NCBI GenBank assembly: GCA_029249225.1
Contig: JAQWHT010000057.1
Span: forward strand, 1 to 33,495
Direction of reading: 5' to 3'
Source: Flavobacteriaceae bacterium
Lineage (GTDB): Bacteria; Bacteroidota; Bacteroidia; Flavobacteriales; Flavobacteriaceae
DNA: 33,495 nt
Shown piece after piece: positions 27,239-33,495 of this stretch; within the stretch, counting starts at the first letter, position 1; each line of letters starts with the position of its first letter. Below the pieces are notes generated by a model. It was given only the letters and a program-made list of their open reading frames with translations. It did not search any database and was not told the DNA's origin. The position numbers and the translations under genes were made by a program.

Positions 27239-28216
27239 TTGAATAGAAATGTATTAAATCACAATTTGCTTTATTTGTTTTTAATAAGCTCATTAGTTGT
27301 TTCCCAAGAGAAGTATATTGAGACAATATCTGGCATTCAATATGATCTTCACATGGAATTTATACCACAAGGCGATTTTATGATGGGTAGTCCTAAATTT
27401 GAGCAAGGTCATTTTGGTGATGAGGGTCCTCAGCATAAGGTAACTGTTGACGGGTTTTGGATGAGTCGTTACGAAATTACTTGGGATTTATATAATCTTT
27501 TTGTGAGTAGAGAACTGGATGCGAACCAAAAGACGAAAACAAATGAATCTGAAGTACAGGTTAATGTGGATGCTGTTTCTGGAGCTACCACCCCTTACGT
27601 GGAAATGAGTTTTGGAATGGGGGTTGATAATTATCCAGCTATCTGTATGACTCAACTCGCTGCGGTAAAATTTTGTGAGTGGTTATCGGCAATGACAGGT
27701 CATTTTTATCGATTACCTACAGAGGCTGTATGGGAATATGCTTGTAGAGCAGGAACAGAAACTGCTTACAGTTTTGGAGATGATTTTAGTCAGCTTGCTG
27801 AGTATGCTTGGTTTTCAGAAAATAGTCAGGATAAATATCAACAAGTAGGGACTAAAAAAGCTAATCCATGGGGATTATTTGATATGCACGGAAACGTAGC
27901 TGAATGGACCTTAGATCAATACGTTCCTTCAGTTTACAGTAAAAGAGAAGATGGAGAAAGTAATCCGTTAGTAGAAGGAGGAAAAGTTTACCCCAAAGTA
28001 GTGCGAGGGGGTTCCTGGATGGATAATCCAAACCGATTGCGGTCTGCAGCAAGAAGACCTTCTTCGAAAAAATGGAAGAAGCGAGATCCACAAATACCGA
28101 AGAGTAAGTGGTGGCATACTGATGCTCCTTTTGTGGGGTTTCGGATAGTTCGCCCTTTGATAACACCTTCTGAAGAGGATCAAAAAAAATATTGGAAATA
28201 CGAATTAACAGATTAA
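27239..28216 (+). CDS. Exported SUMF1/FGE-fold protein lacking the formylglycine-enzyme cysteines
   Basis: A 325-residue protein of the sulfatase-modifying-factor fold (PF03781). Motifs include FIPQGDFMMGSP (41-52), HKVTVDGFWMSRYEITW, VKFCEWLS, FYRLPTEAVWEYACRAG (157-172), WGLFDMHGNVAEWT (211-224), VVRGGSW (254-260) and the terminal VGFRIVRP. True formylglycine-generating enzymes carry two cysteines just after RGGS; here that stretch reads WMDNPNRLRSAARR, without cysteine, so sulfatase activation is unlikely. It may be a binding protein or a different oxidase. The start is TTG 27239, chosen because it alone includes the signal peptide (NHNLLYLFLISSLVVSQ) and an in-frame stop lies just upstream. 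The oxidoreductase gene follows after 10 bp. Confidence 0.8.
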   Translation: MNRNVLNHNLLYLFLISSLVVSQEKYIETISGIQYDLHMEFIPQGDFMMGSPKFEQGHFGDEGPQHKVTVDGFWMSRYEITWDLYNLFVSRELDANQKTKTNESEVQVNVDAVSGATTPYVEMSFGMGVDNYPAICMTQLAAVKFCEWLSAMTGHFYRLPTEAVWEYACRAGTETAYSFGDDFSQLAEYAWFSENSQDKYQQVGTKKANPWGLFDMHGNVAEWTLDQYVPSVYSKREDGESNPLVEGGKVYPKVVRGGSWMDNPNRLRSAARRPSSKKWKKRDPQIPKSKWWHTDAPFVGFRIVRPLITPSEEDQKKYWKYELTD

Positions 28217-28226
28217 ACTAACGAAC

Positions 28227-29558
28227 ATGAACAACAAAAACAAAAATCAGAACAATGAATCACGACGTGTATTTGTCCAAAAAACTGCTATGGCAGCGGG
28301 TGCCCTTCTAACGGTGCCTATGGGAGTTGAGGGAATGGCTCGTGTAAACGGAAACCAAAAATTAAAATTGGCCTTGGTAGGTTGCGGAGGTAGGGGGTCT
28401 GGAGCGGCAGTGCAAGCACTTACAGCTGATGAAAATGTAGAGCTTGTCGCTATGGCTGATGCATTTGGAGATCGTATTGAAAGAAGTTTAAAAGGAATCC
28501 AAGAACATTTTGACGGAGAGAAGAAAATCAGTGTCAAAGAAAAAAATCGCTTTGTTGGTTTTGATGCCTACAAAAAAGCAATTGATCTGGCAGATGTTGT
28601 TATTTTGACTACACCTCCTGGATTTAGACCTTATCATTTTGAATATGCAATTGCTAACGACAAGCATGTGTTTATGGAAAAACCTGTTGCGACAGATCCA
28701 GTAGGAATCCGTAAAGTTCTAGCGACAGCAAAACTTGCTAAAGAAAAAAAACTAAATGTAGTTGTTGGCTTACAACGGCACTACCAATCAAAATACATCG
28801 ATTTAAAACAACGTATTGACGCAGGAGCAATTGGAAAAATTAGAAGTGGTCAAGTGTATTGGAATGATGCTGGAGTTTGGGTAAAGAAACGTAAACCAGG
28901 TCAAACAGAATTAGAATACCAAATGCGTAATTGGTACTATTTCAACTGGCTTTGTGGAGATCATATTCTTGAACAACATATTCATAATATAGATGTGGCT
29001 AACTGGTTTATAGGAGACTATCCAGTCTCTGCTCAAGGAATGGGGGGACGCCAAGTGCGTAACGGAAAAGATCATGGAGAAATTTTTGATCACCATTTTG
29101 TAGAATTTACTTATGCTAGTGGTGCGGTAGTCGCGAGTCAATGTCGACACATTCCTGGAACAATGAGCAGGGTAGATGAAGTTTTTCAAGGAACCCAAGG
29201 AAGTGTTGAAATTGGAAAAGGGATTATTAGTGGTTTAGATGGGGAAAGCAGCTATAAGTATCCAAATAAATGGGGTGAGGATCCGAATCCTTACCAAGTA
29301 GAACACGATCGGTTATTTGCATCCATCCGAAATGGAGGTGTGATTGCAGATGCTGAAAACGGAGCTAAAAGTACTTTAACTGCAATTTTAGGTCGAATGG
29401 CAACATATACAGGTAAGAAGATCACCTTTGAAGAGGCACTCAATTCTAAACTACATTTAATGCCAGAGGAAGTCACTTGGGATACAACCCCTCCCACCCT
29501 CCCAGATTCCGAAGGCCAGTATCCGATTCCTACACCTGGAAAAACAAAAATGGTTTAA
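28227..29558 (+). CDS. Tat-exported Gfo/Idh/MocA-family oxidoreductase
   Basis: A NAD(P)-type sugar oxidoreductase of 443 residues. The N-terminus has a twin-arginine signal, SRRVFVQK (12-19) followed by a hydrophobic AMAAGALLTVPMGV, so it is exported folded with its cofactor already bound. The Rossmann domain opens with KLALVGCGGRGSGAA, and the family EKP motif is in MEKPVATDP. The C-terminal substrate domain has YYFNWLCGDHILEQHIHNIDVANWF and is typical of Bacteroidota secreted members. Tat-exported Gfo/Idh/MocA proteins have been linked to oxidation of sugar hydroxyls in the periplasm; the substrate here is unknown. The next gene starts 2 nt after the stop. Confidence 0.9.
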   Translation: MNNKNKNQNNESRRVFVQKTAMAAGALLTVPMGVEGMARVNGNQKLKLALVGCGGRGSGAAVQALTADENVELVAMADAFGDRIERSLKGIQEHFDGEKKISVKEKNRFVGFDAYKKAIDLADVVILTTPPGFRPYHFEYAIANDKHVFMEKPVATDPVGIRKVLATAKLAKEKKLNVVVGLQRHYQSKYIDLKQRIDAGAIGKIRSGQVYWNDAGVWVKKRKPGQTELEYQMRNWYYFNWLCGDHILEQHIHNIDVANWFIGDYPVSAQGMGGRQVRNGKDHGEIFDHHFVEFTYASGAVVASQCRHIPGTMSRVDEVFQGTQGSVEIGKGIISGLDGESSYKYPNKWGEDPNPYQVEHDRLFASIRNGGVIADAENGAKSTLTAILGRMATYTGKKITFEEALNSKLHLMPEEVTWDTTPPTLPDSEGQYPIPTPGKTKMV

Positions 29559-29559
29559 G

Positions 29560-30474
29560 ATGAAACGTAGAAACTTTACACAATTAGCTGGAATGAGTGG
29601 ACTTGGTTTGTTCTCAGCTCCTTCAGTTTTCGTAACTGAGATCAGCCAAAACAAGCACTCTTTTAATTTGGCTTATGCCCCCCATTTGGGGATGTTTCGA
29701 CATCATGCAGGGAATGACCCTATTGATCAGCTCAATTTTATGGCAGATCAAGGATTTACTGCTTTTGAGGACAATGGGATGCGAACCCGTGAGGTCGCAT
29801 TACAAGAGAAAATGGCTCAGACTATGGCCAACCGAGGTTTGCGTATGGGAGTTTTTGTGGCACACGAAATCTACTGGAAAAAGCCAAACCTTGCCAGCGG
29901 TGATCTAGCCTTAAGAGAAGAGTTTTTAGACTACATTAAGAAAGCAATTCCTGTGGCTAAACGAGTCAATGCAAAGTGGATGACTGTTGTGCCAGGACAT
30001 GTGGATCTGAGACAGAATATGGCTTATCAAACAGCTCATGTAGTGGAAAGTTTAAAACAGGCCGCTGCTTTGCTGGAGCCTCATGGGATTGTTATGGTAT
30101 TGGAGCCATTAAATTTTAGAGATCATCCAGGCTTATTTTTAGCAGAAAGTCCTCAGGCGTATGAGGTTTGTAAGGCGGTTGATTCACCCTCTTGTAAAAT
30201 CCTTTTTGATATTTACCACCAACAAATTCAAGAAGGAAATTTGATCCCAAACATTGAAAAATGTTGGGATGAAATTGGATATTTTCAAATTGGAGATAAT
30301 CCAGGTCGAAAGGAACCTACCACGGGGGAGATCAACTATACTAATGTGTTTAAATATATACACTCTCGTGGTTTCGACGGTATTTTAGGAATGGAACACG
30401 GCAACAGTCGCAAAGATAAAGTAGGTGAACAAGCTGTTATAAATGCGTATATCAGTGTAGATCAATTCCTCTAA
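29560..30474 (+). CDS. Tat-exported hydroxypyruvate-isomerase-like TIM-barrel protein
   Basis: A 304-residue member of the xylose-isomerase-like TIM-barrel superfamily, closest by eye to hydroxypyruvate isomerase (NLAYAPHLGMF...QGFTAFEDNGM). The N-terminus MKRRNFTQLAG (Arg3-Arg4) plus a short hydrophobic stretch is a Tat-type signal. Likely metal and catalytic residues are Glu182 (VLEPLN), Asp217 and His220 (FDIYHQQ), Gln243 (YFQIGDNPGR) and Glu279 (GMEHG), all present. Classical hydroxypyruvate isomerase is cytosolic, so export implies another keto/aldo sugar-like substrate, presumably the product of the upstream oxidoreductase. Its stop overlaps the next start by one base (TAATG). Confidence 0.85.
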   Translation: MKRRNFTQLAGMSGLGLFSAPSVFVTEISQNKHSFNLAYAPHLGMFRHHAGNDPIDQLNFMADQGFTAFEDNGMRTREVALQEKMAQTMANRGLRMGVFVAHEIYWKKPNLASGDLALREEFLDYIKKAIPVAKRVNAKWMTVVPGHVDLRQNMAYQTAHVVESLKQAAALLEPHGIVMVLEPLNFRDHPGLFLAESPQAYEVCKAVDSPSCKILFDIYHQQIQEGNLIPNIEKCWDEIGYFQIGDNPGRKEPTTGEINYTNVFKYIHSRGFDGILGMEHGNSRKDKVGEQAVINAYISVDQFL

Positions 30475-31418
30475 TGGCCAATTCCATAGCCCAGTTGTTT
30501 GGGATTCGCTATCCAATCATTCAAGCCGGCATGGTATGGGCGAGTGGATGGCGCTTGGCTTCGGCCGTCAGTAATGCTGGAGGATTAGGACTTTTGGGAG
30601 CAGGTTCTATGTACCCAGAAATACTTCGTGAACACATACAAAAATGTAAAAAAGCAACGGACAAACCCTTTGGAGTCAACATACCCTTGCTCTATCCTGA
30701 TATAGATAAGTTGATGGAGATCATTGTGGAGGAAAAAGTAACGATTGTATTTACAGCTGCAGGAAATCCAAAACTATGGACGGAGTTTTTAAAAACGAAT
30801 GGGTGTATTGTAGTTCATGTTATAAGTTCTGTCAAATTTGCGTTAAAAGCTCAAGTATGTGGAGTGGATGCCATTGTTGCTGAAGGATTTGAAGCTGGAG
30901 GTCATAACGGGAGAGAAGAAACTACTACGATGACATTAATCCCTTTGGTCAAAAAAGCCATAAACCTCCCTTTGATTGCTGCAGGTGGAATTGGCTCGGG
31001 TCAAGCCATGCTCGCCGCAATGGCATTGGGTGCTGATGGGGTGCAGGTGGGTTCGCGTTTTGTTGCCACTCCTGAAGCGTCTTCCCATCCTGATTTTAAA
31101 TCCGAAGTGCTGAAAGCAGAGCAAGGAAGCACTGAGTTGACCTTAAAAGAATTGACTCCAGTACGATTACTCAAAAATCCTTTTTATGACCAAATCAAAA
31201 AACTTTACAATGAGGGAGCCAGTTCGGAAAAATTAAAAGAAGTGCTAGGAAGGGGACGTGCCAAAAAAGGAATGTTTGAAGGAGACCTAGTTGAAGGAGA
31301 ACTTGAGATTGGGCAAGTAGCCGCTCAAATAGATACCCTGCTTCCTGCTGAATCTATTGTCAACGAATTTATTACAACTTACAATGCCACACTCAAAAGA
31401 CTAACTCCTCTCGGTTAG
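30474..31418 (+). CDS. Nitronate monooxygenase-like FMN protein (2-nitropropane dioxygenase family)
   Basis: A 314-residue FMN-binding TIM barrel of the nitronate monooxygenase / FabK family. The N-terminus (IRYPIIQAGMVWASGWRLASAVSNAGGLGLLG) is the usual first FMN segment. FEAGGHNG contains His144, the residue used as catalytic base in true nitronate monooxygenases. AAGGIGSGQAMLAAMALGADGVQVGSRFVAT (169-199) binds the FMN phosphate. No signal peptide is present, so it is cytosolic, unlike the two upstream enzymes. The start overlaps the upstream stop (TAATG), which points to translational coupling. It could oxidise nitronates as detoxification or act as an enoyl reductase; the sequence favours the former only mildly. 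Confidence 0.85.
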   Translation: MANSIAQLFGIRYPIIQAGMVWASGWRLASAVSNAGGLGLLGAGSMYPEILREHIQKCKKATDKPFGVNIPLLYPDIDKLMEIIVEEKVTIVFTAAGNPKLWTEFLKTNGCIVVHVISSVKFALKAQVCGVDAIVAEGFEAGGHNGREETTTMTLIPLVKKAINLPLIAAGGIGSGQAMLAAMALGADGVQVGSRFVATPEASSHPDFKSEVLKAEQGSTELTLKELTPVRLLKNPFYDQIKKLYNEGASSEKLKEVLGRGRAKKGMFEGDLVEGELEIGQVAAQIDTLLPAESIVNEFITTYNATLKRLTPLG

Positions 31419-31479
31419 TTACTTTTAGCTGTGGTCACTACCCTTGCTTTTGTTCAACAGGGGAGTACTCTCTTACTTA

Positions 31480-31499
31480 TTTGATCTTATATGATCAAA
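31480..31499. repeat. Inverted repeat TTTGATC-N6-GATCAAA
   Basis: Two perfect 7-bp arms around a TTATAT spacer, 61 nt after the nitronate monooxygenase stop. It could be a protein-binding site or a weak hairpin. No U-tract follows on either strand, so it is not a standard terminator. Confidence 0.35.
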
Positions 31500-31552
31500 G
31501 GAATCTCATTCGTTGAGACACGAATTTCAACACCATATGTGACCCCCCCCTT

Positions 31553-31761
31553 GAGGAAATTAAGGACTTAAAGCTACTGAAGTTGAGCTGTTAAATTTGG
31601 TAAACTTTTTAAATTAAGCGATGCTGCCGAGGCGATCGGCTGAATCCAAAGTAAGTAGCTCAGAAAAAATTTCGCAAAGCATATATGAAAATATTGGATA
31701 TGAAAGTTTAGCTGCCTTGACCTTAATGATTGAGGGGCTCAAGGCATTAAAAAACTCCTAA
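31553..31761 (+). pseudogene. Possible decayed coding remnant with a surviving 46-codon ORF
   Basis: This stretch fills most of the only gap over 300 bp in the window (31419-31757). Three short frames look protein-like in succession: EEIKDLKLLKLSC then stop (31553-31594), AVKFGKLFKLSDAAEAIG then stop (31587-31643), and an ATG-started ORF at 31621-31761 ending EKISQSIYENIGYESLAALT plus about a dozen further residues. The charged, helical composition and the frame changes suggest a gene broken by indels just after a C8 tract (31543-31550). The last ORF overlaps the end of lysA by 4 nt. I do not recognise the family; the 46-residue ORF could instead be a real small gene, or all three may be chance. 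Confidence 0.3.
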
Positions 31762-32987
31762 GCTTCCACCTTTTCCTTAAAATCAATAAGCACTTGATTT
31801 TGCAATAAATCCTCAAAAGTTTCTTGTTTGCGGATTAGATGAGCCTGTCCTTCATACCAAAGTACTTCTGCGGGGCGAAAGCGAGAATTGTAATTACTCG
31901 CCATAGTGAAGCAATAGGCTCCTGCATTCTTAAAGGCGACAACATCACCTTCTGAGATTTCAGCAATCTTACGATTACTTCCAAAAGTATCAGTTTCACA
32001 AATATAGCCAACCACAGTATAAAAACGCTCTCTCCCCTCGGGGTTGGAGATGTTAACAATTTCATGATAGGAATTGTAAAGCATAGGTCGGATCAGGTGA
32101 TTAAAACCAGAATCTACTTGTGCAAATACCGTAGAGGTAGTCTGTTTTACCGCATTGACTTTCGTCAAAAAATACCCTGCTTGACTAACTAAAAATTTGC
32201 CCGGTTCAAATGCGAGCTCTAAGGTTTTGCCATAGGTCTTACAAAACTCAGCAAAACGGTTAGCGAGTTTTTCACCCAATTCTTCAATATTAGTCTCAAT
32301 ATCTCCTTCTCGGTATGGAACCTTAAAACCGCTTCCAAAGTCAATAAACGAAAGATCTTTAAACTGGAGGGCTGTGTTGAAAAGAATCTCTGAGGCGTGC
32401 AAAAAGACTTCTATGTCTAAAATGTCACTTCCCGTATGCATATGCACCCCGTTAATGTGCATTTTAGTATTTTCTACAATTCGCAATACATGCGGAATCT
32501 GATGAATAGAGATCCCAAATTTAGAATCGATATGGCCTACAGAAATATTGCTGTTTCCTCCTGCCATTACGTGAGGGTTAATTCGAATACAGACAGGAAC
32601 TTTAGGGTGTTTAGTTCCAAATTGTTCTAAAATGGAAAGGTTGTCAATATTGATTTGAACTCCCATTTTAGCAACAGTCTCAATTTCTCCTAAAGAAACC
32701 CCATTTGGGGTAAAAATGATGTCGGCTGGCTCAAATCCTGCTTCAAGACCCAATTGTACCTCTTGGATAGAAACGGTATCTAACCCAGACCCCATGTTTT
32801 GCATGAGTTTCAAAATGGAAATGTTAGACAACGCTTTACAGGCGTAGTTGATTTTTAATTGAGCGACTCCAGAAAAGGCATTTTTAAGCCTCTGGTATTG
32901 CGAATGAATCTTGGAGGCTTCATAAACATAGACAGGGCCATTGGCTCTCTTTGCTATGGTTTCTAAATCAAAATGTGTCATAATCAT
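31758..32987 (-). CDS. lysA: Diaminopimelate decarboxylase
   Basis: LysA removes CO2 from meso-diaminopimelate to make lysine, in the cytosol with PLP. The PLP lysine lies in LKINYACKALSNISILKLM (Lys51 counted from ATG 32987). Other fold type III motifs are HINGVHMHTGSDI, FIDFGSGFKVPYREGD, FEPGKFLVSQAGYF, the partner-subunit Cys segment ICETDTFG, and FKNAGAYCFTMASNYNSRFRPAE near the end. The 409-residue length is normal. A second ATG at 32981 (MTHFDLETIAKR) is equally plausible as the start. It has its own strong promoter candidate and is divergent from sucC (167 bp). Confidence 0.95.
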   Translation of the reverse strand: MIMTHFDLETIAKRANGPVYVYEASKIHSQYQRLKNAFSGVAQLKINYACKALSNISILKLMQNMGSGLDTVSIQEVQLGLEAGFEPADIIFTPNGVSLGEIETVAKMGVQINIDNLSILEQFGTKHPKVPVCIRINPHVMAGGNSNISVGHIDSKFGISIHQIPHVLRIVENTKMHINGVHMHTGSDILDIEVFLHASEILFNTALQFKDLSFIDFGSGFKVPYREGDIETNIEELGEKLANRFAEFCKTYGKTLELAFEPGKFLVSQAGYFLTKVNAVKQTTSTVFAQVDSGFNHLIRPMLYNSYHEIVNISNPEGRERFYTVVGYICETDTFGSNRKIAEISEGDVVAFKNAGAYCFTMASNYNSRFRPAEVLWYEGQAHLIRKQETFEDLLQNQVLIDFKEKVEA

Positions 32988-33000
32988 GATGTATTAGGTT

Positions 33001-33032
33001 CAAAAGTAGGAATCAAATCTAAAGTGGGCAAA
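33001..33032 (-). promoter_or_regulatory. lysA promoter (full TTTG-N20-TAnnTTTG match)
   Basis: On the minus strand TTTG (33032-33029) is followed after exactly 20 nt by TACTTTTG (33008-33001), matching both boxes of the Bacteroidota primary-sigma consensus at ideal spacing. The -7 box ends 13 nt before ATG 32987, so the leader should be very short. This is the best promoter in the window. Confidence 0.7.
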
Positions 33033-33059
33033 GAAAATCAGGAAACAACAAAAAATTAC

Positions 33060-33089
33060 AACTTTTTGTTTTATTTATAACAAAAAGTT
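33060..33089. repeat. Perfect 11-bp inverted repeat in the lysA-sucC divergent region
   Basis: AACTTTTTGTT and AACAAAAAGTT face each other across an 8-nt spacer. A further AACAAAAA copy just upstream (near 33046-33053) could pair with the first arm instead, giving two exclusive hairpins. It is AT-rich, so it may be a dyad operator or an upstream element of sucC rather than an RNA switch. Confidence 0.4.
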
Positions 33090-33125
33090 TTAAGCCTTGA
33101 AGTTCTAAATACGCTTGGGATTAGC

Positions 33126-33133
33126 TATTTTTG
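33126..33133 (+). promoter_or_regulatory. -7 box upstream of sucC
   Basis: TATTTTTG is an exact TAnnTTTG match, 21 nt before the sucC ATG. A TTGA at 33097-33100 is the nearest -33 candidate but sits 25 nt away, slightly beyond the usual spacing. Confidence 0.5.
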
Positions 33134-33154
33134 CTCTGGATTTTAGAACGCATT

Positions 33155-33495
33155 ATGAATTTACACGAATATCAAGGAAAAGAGATGCTCGCTGGTTTTG
33201 GGGTAGCCATCCAACGAGGGATTGTGGCAAAGACAGCTACTGAGGCTGTGACTGCAGCAAAGCAACTTACAGAAACTACGGGTACCGATTGGCACGTGAT
33301 CAAAGCCCAAATCCACGCAGGTGGACGCGGTAAAGGAGGAGGTGTTAAGCTTGCCAAAAACCTAAACGAATTAGAGACCCTTGCCGATCAAATTATTGGC
33401 ATGCAATTGATCACTCCTCAGACGCCACCAGAGGGGAAAAAAGTCAATCAAGTTTTGATTGCTGAGGATGTGTATTACCCAGGGGCTTCAGAACC
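33155..33495 (+). CDS. sucC: Succinate-CoA ligase (ADP-forming) beta subunit, N-terminal part (cut by window edge)
   Basis: The plus-strand frame from ATG 33155 is open to the right edge (about 113 residues). It begins [17 protein letters not shown] and continues with [20 protein letters not shown], the ATP-grasp nucleotide-binding stretch, and [10 protein letters not shown] and [15 protein letters not shown], all hallmarks of SucC. The enzyme makes ATP (or GTP) from succinyl-CoA in the TCA cycle, with SucD as partner (outside the window). It is divergent from lysA. Confidence 0.95.
   Translation, partial: MNLHEYQGKEMLAGFGVAIQRGIVAKTATEAVTAAKQLTETTGTDWHVIKAQIHAGGRGKGGGVKLAKNLNELETLADQIIGMQLITPQTPPEGKKVNQVLIAEDVYYPGASE

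Noticed and set aside
28247-28537. Opposite-strand frames inside the Gfo/Idh/MocA gene, also 28911-29198 and 29291-29497.
   Set aside because: Shadows of the conserved sense gene; no start signals or recognisable domains.

Overview
The window looks like a chromosomal segment of a low-GC marine-type Flavobacteriaceae (Bacteroidota). The grounds are the codon and base composition, a SusC/SusD pair, many lipoprotein signal peptides, bacillithiol synthesis (bshC), a LysM-plus-binding-protein gene between guaA and pyrG, and Bacteroidota-type promoter boxes (TAnnTTTG) very close to several start codons. No rRNA, tRNA, CRISPR array or insertion sequence was seen.

Layout. (1) 1-331: 5' end of a minus-strand M14 zinc carboxypeptidase. 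(2) 417-10149: a plus-strand housekeeping run of bshC, guaA, a LysM/periplasmic-binding-fold protein, pyrG, yidC and mnmA. (3) 10188-16512: mostly exported proteins, namely a seven-haem cytochrome lipoprotein, an amidohydrolase, a SPATA20/YyaL-type thioredoxin-fold lipoprotein coupled to an NHL-repeat lipoprotein, and a small exported protein of unknown function. (4) 16499-25324, minus strand: SusC, SusD, then past a perfect palindromic terminator a 1102-residue FG-GAP/UnbV lipoprotein and a small lipocalin-like lipoprotein. (5) 25550-31418, plus strand, divergent from susC: a membrane-tethered regulator with predicted sugar-binding-type periplasmic domains and a cytoplasmic LytTR DNA-binding domain, then a tight set of a SUMF1-fold protein, a Tat-exported Gfo/Idh/MocA oxidoreductase, a Tat-exported hydroxypyruvate-isomerase-like TIM barrel and a nitronate-monooxygenase-like flavoprotein. 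(6) 31419-31757: a gap holding an inverted repeat, a C8 tract and what looks like a decayed coding remnant. (7) 31758-33495: lysA (minus) divergent from the 5' end of sucC (plus).

The most interesting part is 16.5-31.4 kb. I infer a nutrient-acquisition locus. SusC/D would import a ligand across the outer membrane, the one-piece LytTR protein would sense a ligand in the periplasm and act directly on DNA, and the exported oxidoreductase and isomerase would process a sugar or sugar-like compound. No glycoside hydrolase, lyase or sulfatase is present in the window, so the substrate cannot be named. All assignments come from reading motifs by eye; no database search was run.
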